The notes under the pieces are model-generated. The model saw only the letters and a list, made by a program, of their open reading frames with translations, was not told the origin of the DNA and ran no database searches. Below, one piece after another: positions 61,244-64,000 of a DNA stretch of 64,000 nucleotides. The translations under genes were made by a program, and so were the position numbers. The stretch covers positions 992,001 to 1,056,000 of the forward strand of contig NZ_CP107947.1 in assembly GCF_036059255.1 (NCBI RefSeq), read 5' to 3'. The DNA comes from Micromonospora sp. NBC_00389 (GTDB taxonomy: Bacteria > Actinomycetota > Actinomycetes > Mycobacteriales > Micromonosporaceae). The first letter of the stretch is position 1. Every line of letters begins with the position of its first letter.

Positions 61244-61716
61244 ACTGTTGTCGAGCGCCGGAGCGCCCGCATCCTCCTGATCGACGTCCTGACCGTCTGA
61301 TGGTGTCGCCGCGATGAGCGGCGGCCGGAGCCGCCGTGCGGGCCGGCCTCGACCCCGAAGCGCGAAAACTGCCGCGCCGCGGTCATTCGACGGTACACCG
61401 TGTACGCGAGGGATGAGCTTGCGAGCCCCGCACTCGGCGCACGTTCGCCATCGACGGCGCGCACCGTGGGCAGGCTCGCCAGCCCCGCACCAAAACGTAC
61501 GGCGGGTCCGGGCAGAAGCCGGCGTGGCGGAGAGTCCTGCCCGGCCACCCGAACGCCCGGTCACGCGGTCGAGGGGGCCGGGCGCGAAGTAACCTCCGCG
61601 CCACCGGGCTCCACGGTAACCGGAAGAGCTGAGAGTGCGCTGAACGTCGGCTTGACGAATGCCGATGCGAGTTGGCCTCACACCGCCCCGCGGTGAGGGC
61701 TGGGGCCGGGCCGGCG
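61244..61716. other. ftsH upstream region
   Basis: 473 bp with no credible gene. It has a perfect dyad gtacac-c-gtgtac (61393-61405), an imperfect repeat of agccccgcac (about 61427 and 61481), and no promoter I can place with confidence. The minus-strand ORFs here are short and have a shadow-like composition. Confidence 0.5.
61393..61405. promoter_or_regulatory. palindrome upstream of ftsH
   Basis: gtacac-c-gtgtac, 150 bp above the ftsH start; possible operator. Confidence 0.3.
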
Positions 61717-62292
61717 TCAGGTCCGGGCGTAAACCTCGGGCTTGAGCACCCCGACGTACGGCAGCTCCCGGTAGCGCTCGTCGAAGTCCAGGCCGTACCC
61801 GACCACGAACTCGGTCGGGATGTCGAAGCCGACGTACTTCACCGGGACCGGCACCTTGACCGCGTCCGGCTTGCGGAACAGCGCGACCACCTCGACGCTC
61901 GCCGCCGAGCGGGACTCCAGGTAGCGCAGCAGCCAGGAGAGCGTCAGCCCGGAGTCGACGATGTCCTCGACGACCACCACGTGCCGGCCGGCGATGTCCC
62001 GGTCCAGGTCCTTGAGGATGCGGACCACCCCGGAGGAGGTGGTGCCCTGGCCGTAGGAGGAGATGGCCATGAAGTCGAGCTCGGCCGGGGGCCCGTTGCG
62101 GCCCAACGCCCGGGAGAAGTCCGCCATGAACATCACCGCGCCCTTGAGCACGCACACCAGCAGCAGCCCGTTGTCCACGTGGGCGTAGTCGGCGGAGACC
62201 TGCTTCGCCAGCTCCGCCGTCTTCTCGCGGATCTGCGCCTCGGAGATGATCACGTGGTCGATGTCGGCGTCGTACCAGGAGCCGTCAGCCAT
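61717..62292 (-). CDS. hpt: hypoxanthine phosphoribosyltransferase
   Basis: Salvages hypoxanthine and guanine with PRPP. 191 residues. PRPP-binding motif [18 protein letters not shown], flexible-loop [14 protein letters not shown], and C-terminal [20 protein letters not shown]. taggagtc just before the ATG at 62292. Lies between tilS and ftsH as in other actinobacteria, but two extra genes now separate it from tilS. Confidence 0.95.
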   Translation of the reverse strand: MADGSWYDADIDHVIISEAQIREKTAELAKQVSADYAHVDNGLLLVCVLKGAVMFMADFSRALGRNGPPAELDFMAISSYGQGTTSSGVVRILKDLDRDIAGRHVVVVEDIVDSGLTLSWLLRYLESRSAASVEVVALFRKPDAVKVPVPVKYVGFDIPTEFVVGYGLDFDERYRELPYVGVLKPEVYART

Positions 62293-62392
62293 GACTCCTA
62301 GCCTGCCGTACGTCGGATGGCCTCCGTCGGCGGGGCCGCACCTTTTGGCGCGGTCCCGCCCGGGATTTTCGCCGCAAAAACCACTAAACACA

Positions 62393-62530
62393 TCAGCTGG
62401 TACGCGACTGCCAGCGGCGGCCGTCGTCGCTCGGCTTCCAGTCGGCCGAATCGCGGCTGTCGGTGGTGAGGCCGGCCGCCGAGGCGGCGACGAGCAGGAC
62501 GAGGAACAGGAGGAAGAGCAGGAACTCCAT
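62393..62530 (-). CDS. small single-helix membrane protein
   Basis: 45 residues. The first 21 form one membrane helix (MEFLLFLLFLVLLVAASAAG); the rest is a polar tail (LTTDSRDSADWKPSDDGRRW). Composition and good codon bias argue it is real. Shine-Dalgarno sequence is weak (gtgag). Divergent from the GlxA-type regulator gene; function unknown. Confidence 0.55.
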   Translation of the reverse strand: MEFLLFLLFLVLLVAASAAGLTTDSRDSADWKPSDDGRRWQSRTS

Positions 62531-62621
62531 GGCGGCGCTCACTTTCGCATGGTTGCTGTCGGTTTCGCCGCCGGTGCGCACCGGACTGAGACCAGTCTGC
62601 GACGACTCGCGCCGACCGGAC

Positions 62622-62639
62622 AGTGGCAGCGATGCCACT
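62622..62639. promoter_or_regulatory. candidate operator of GlxA-type regulator
   Basis: agtggca-gcga-tgccact, perfect 7-base arms, about 30 bp above the -10; a further half-site ctgccac lies at 62653-62659. Position suits autoregulation. Confidence 0.4.
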
Positions 62640-62668
62640 GGGCATCGATTTACTGCCACCTCTCGGGT

Positions 62669-62674
62669 TACCCT
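62669..62674 (+). promoter_or_regulatory. -10 hexamer of leaderless start
   Basis: TACCCT, 6 nt before the ATG at 62681. Confidence 0.5.
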
Positions 62675-62680
62675 CGTCAC

Positions 62681-63643
62681 ATGCTTCGCTCCGTCGCCGT
62701 CCTCGCCCTCGACCAGGTCGCCCCCTTCGAGCTCGGCGTGCTCGCCGAGGTGTTCGGCACCGACCGGACGGCCGACGGCTTCCCCGGCTACCGCTTCCAC
62801 GTGTGCAGCCCGGACGGCGCGCCGGTACGCACCTCGTCCGGCTTCCACCTCACCCCGCACGCCGATCTCGGCCCGGTGGAGGACGCCGACCTGGTGGCCG
62901 TACCCGCGCACAGCCAGGGCACCACCGTCCCGGGCCCGGTGCTCGACGCGCTACGCCGGGCCGACGCGCGCGGCGCGCACCTGTTCAGCGTCTGCTCGGG
63001 CGCCTTCCTGCTCGGCGCGGCCGGGCTGCTGGACGACCGGGAGTGCACCACCCACTGGCGGTACGTGGACGAGCTGCAACGCCGACACCCCCGCGCCCGG
63101 GTGCGCTGCAACTCCCTCTACGTCCAGGACGGTCGGCTGCTCACCAGCGCCGGCACCGCGGCCGGCATCGACGCCTGCCTGCACCTGATCCGCCAGGAGC
63201 ACGACTCGGCCACCGCCACCCGGCTGGCCCGGCGGATGGTGGTCCCGCCGCATCGCGACGGCGGCCAGTCGCAGTACATCGAGGCGCCCATCCCGAAGGC
63301 GCCCGAGGCGCCCACCCTGGAGCCGGTGCTGGAGTGGCTGATGGGGCACCTGGACCGGACGATCACGGTGGACGAGCTGGCGGCCAGGGCTGGCATGTCG
63401 CCGCGTACGTTCGCCCGCCGGTTCCGCGCGGAGACCGGCACCACCCCGCACGACTGGCTCACCAACCAACGGGTGCTGCTCGCCCGGCGGCTGCTGGAGG
63501 AGACGCCGCTGAGCGTGGAGGCGGTCGCCGACCAGGCCGGCTTCAGCGACGCGGCGGCGCTGCGCCACCACTTCAGTCGCCGGGTCGGCGCCACCCCGCA
63601 CGGCTACCGGACCACCTTCCGGGACCGGCTCACCCCCGGCTGA
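62681..63643 (+). CDS. GlxA-family AraC-type transcriptional regulator
   Basis: 320 residues. N-terminal DJ-1/PfpI (GATase1-like) domain, ~1-190: VAVLALDQVAPFELGVLAEVFG and the nucleophile-elbow-like FSVCSGAFLLGAAGLLD. C-terminal AraC DNA-binding domain, ~215-315, with two helix-turn-helix units (TVDELAARAGMSPRTFARRFRAETG and SVEAVADQAGFSDAAALRHHF). Such regulators often sense nitrogen- or choline-derived metabolites; the ligand here is unknown. It sits between hpt and tilS, breaking their usual adjacency, and ends in the same RLTPG as the convergent tilS. Confidence 0.92.
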   Translation: MLRSVAVLALDQVAPFELGVLAEVFGTDRTADGFPGYRFHVCSPDGAPVRTSSGFHLTPHADLGPVEDADLVAVPAHSQGTTVPGPVLDALRRADARGAHLFSVCSGAFLLGAAGLLDDRECTTHWRYVDELQRRHPRARVRCNSLYVQDGRLLTSAGTAAGIDACLHLIRQEHDSATATRLARRMVVPPHRDGGQSQYIEAPIPKAPEAPTLEPVLEWLMGHLDRTITVDELAARAGMSPRTFARRFRAETGTTPHDWLTNQRVLLARRLLEETPLSVEAVADQAGFSDAAALRHHFSRRVGATPHGYRTTFRDRLTPG

Positions 63644-63701
63644 GACCGGCCAGGCCAGACTCCGGGCCGCCGCACCGCCCTCAGCCGGGGGTGAGCCGGT
63701 C
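63623..63701. terminator. bidirectional terminator formed by two coding ends
   Basis: 22-base perfect inverted repeat, 63623-63644 and 63680-63701, with a 35-base loop. Each arm covers the last codons and stop of one of the convergent genes (regulator and tilS). Confidence 0.7.
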
Positions 63702-64000
63702 GTCGCGGCGGAGCACCCGGACACCACCGGGCAGGTCGGCTGGACCCTGACCGTGCCACTCGGTGACCAGGGCATCCAGCGCGGCGACGTGCCCGTACGA
63801 CAGGGCACCCGGCGATGCGCCCAGCTCACGCGCCCAGGCGTGCAGCACCCGGCCGCGTACCGCGGGTGTCAGGCCGACCAGCTCCGGCACCAGCAGCCCG
63901 CCCCCGGGATGCCGGGCCGCCGCCAGTGCCGCCTCCGCCAACTCGTCGAGTGCGGCGTTGTCGGACGCCACCAGCCGGGCGGTACGCGCGAGGTTGTCCA
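63681..64000 (-). CDS. tilS: tRNA(Ile)-lysidine synthase, 5' part outside window
   Basis: Only the C-terminal ~105 residues are visible: DNLARTARLVASDNAALDELAEAAL, then GVTPAVRGRVLHAWARE-type helices, then HVAALDALVTEWHGQGPADLPGGVRVLRRDDRL. This matches the C-terminal substrate-binding domain of actinobacterial TilS, which modifies the wobble base of tRNA-Ile(CAU). The position before hpt-ftsH supports the call. The catalytic PP-loop lies beyond position 64000. Confidence 0.85.
   Translation of the reverse strand, partial: DNLARTARLVASDNAALDELAEAALAAARHPGGGLLVPELVGLTPAVRGRVLHAWARELGASPGALSYGHVAALDALVTEWHGQGPADLPGGVRVLRRDDRLTPG

Noticed and set aside
59225..61300. 691-codon plus-strand ORF
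   Set aside because: Antisense shadow of ftsH; no recognisable motifs and a His/Gly/Arg-rich composition.
61383..61604. 73-codon minus-strand gene upstream of ftsH
   Set aside because: Arg/Pro/Cys-rich shadow-like composition, no Shine-Dalgarno sequence and no conserved look.
1..64000. tRNA, rRNA, transposase or insertion sequence
   Set aside because: I scanned the intergenic regions and saw no cloverleaf candidates, rRNA segments or IS-type ORFs with terminal repeats; short RNAs could still be missed without a covariance search.

Overview
The window is high-GC actinomycete DNA (roughly 72-74% G+C by eye, strong GC3 bias, many GTG starts). The gene content and style (CarD, Lsr2, DUF3180, a septum-formation lipoprotein, a FtsK-like protein, leaderless starts) fit the Micromonosporaceae, most likely Micromonospora or a close relative. 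There is no tRNA, rRNA, CRISPR array, transposase or integrase that I can see.

The backbone follows the chromosomal order known from Mycobacterium tuberculosis Rv3581c-Rv3625c. In order it carries ispF-ispD-carD (2901-4637), a lipoprotein in the lpqE position followed by radA and disA (10544-14194), mutY (16232), clpC-lsr2-lysS (17337-22342), coaX (23185), panD-panC-DUF2520 (28927-31222), DUF3180-folK-folB-folP (43081-45511), folE-ftsH (58521-61243), hpt (61717) and the 3' end of tilS (63681-64000). Accessory genes have been dropped between these blocks.

Accessory regions: hmgA with a divergent unknown gene (1-1839). A small phenolic-lipid type cluster of a type III polyketide synthase, an acyl-CoA-dehydrogenase-fold flavoprotein, a UbiG-like methyltransferase and a UbiA prenyltransferase (6393-10404). 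NAD synthesis genes nadB-nadC (25193-27837). A secreted beta-propeller phytase (31377). A MidA/NDUFAF7-type methyltransferase translationally coupled to a lone nuoD (32718-35236). An OpuC-type osmolyte importer whose binding protein looks circularly permuted (37082-40740).

The most striking region is 45644-58411. The folate operon is split between folE and folP by about 13 kb of mostly plus-strand genes encoding a type IV secretion-like machine: two small membrane proteins, a VirB4-like ATPase, a VirB6-like multispanning protein, a VirB8/TcpC-like protein, a lysozyme/M23 wall hydrolase, and a FtsK/SpoIIIE-like protein whose Walker A lysine is arginine. No relaxase, integrase or intact coupling ATPase is present, so this is either a decayed conjugation module or a chromosomal secretion system with another cargo.

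Regulatory features: ten genes have a TANNNT -10 hexamer ending 6 or 7 bases before the start codon and little or no Shine-Dalgarno sequence, so they are probably leaderless. Several strong hairpin terminators, a cluster of DnaA boxes between lsr2 and clpC, and two inverted copies of a palindromic element inside the MidA-type gene are described individually.
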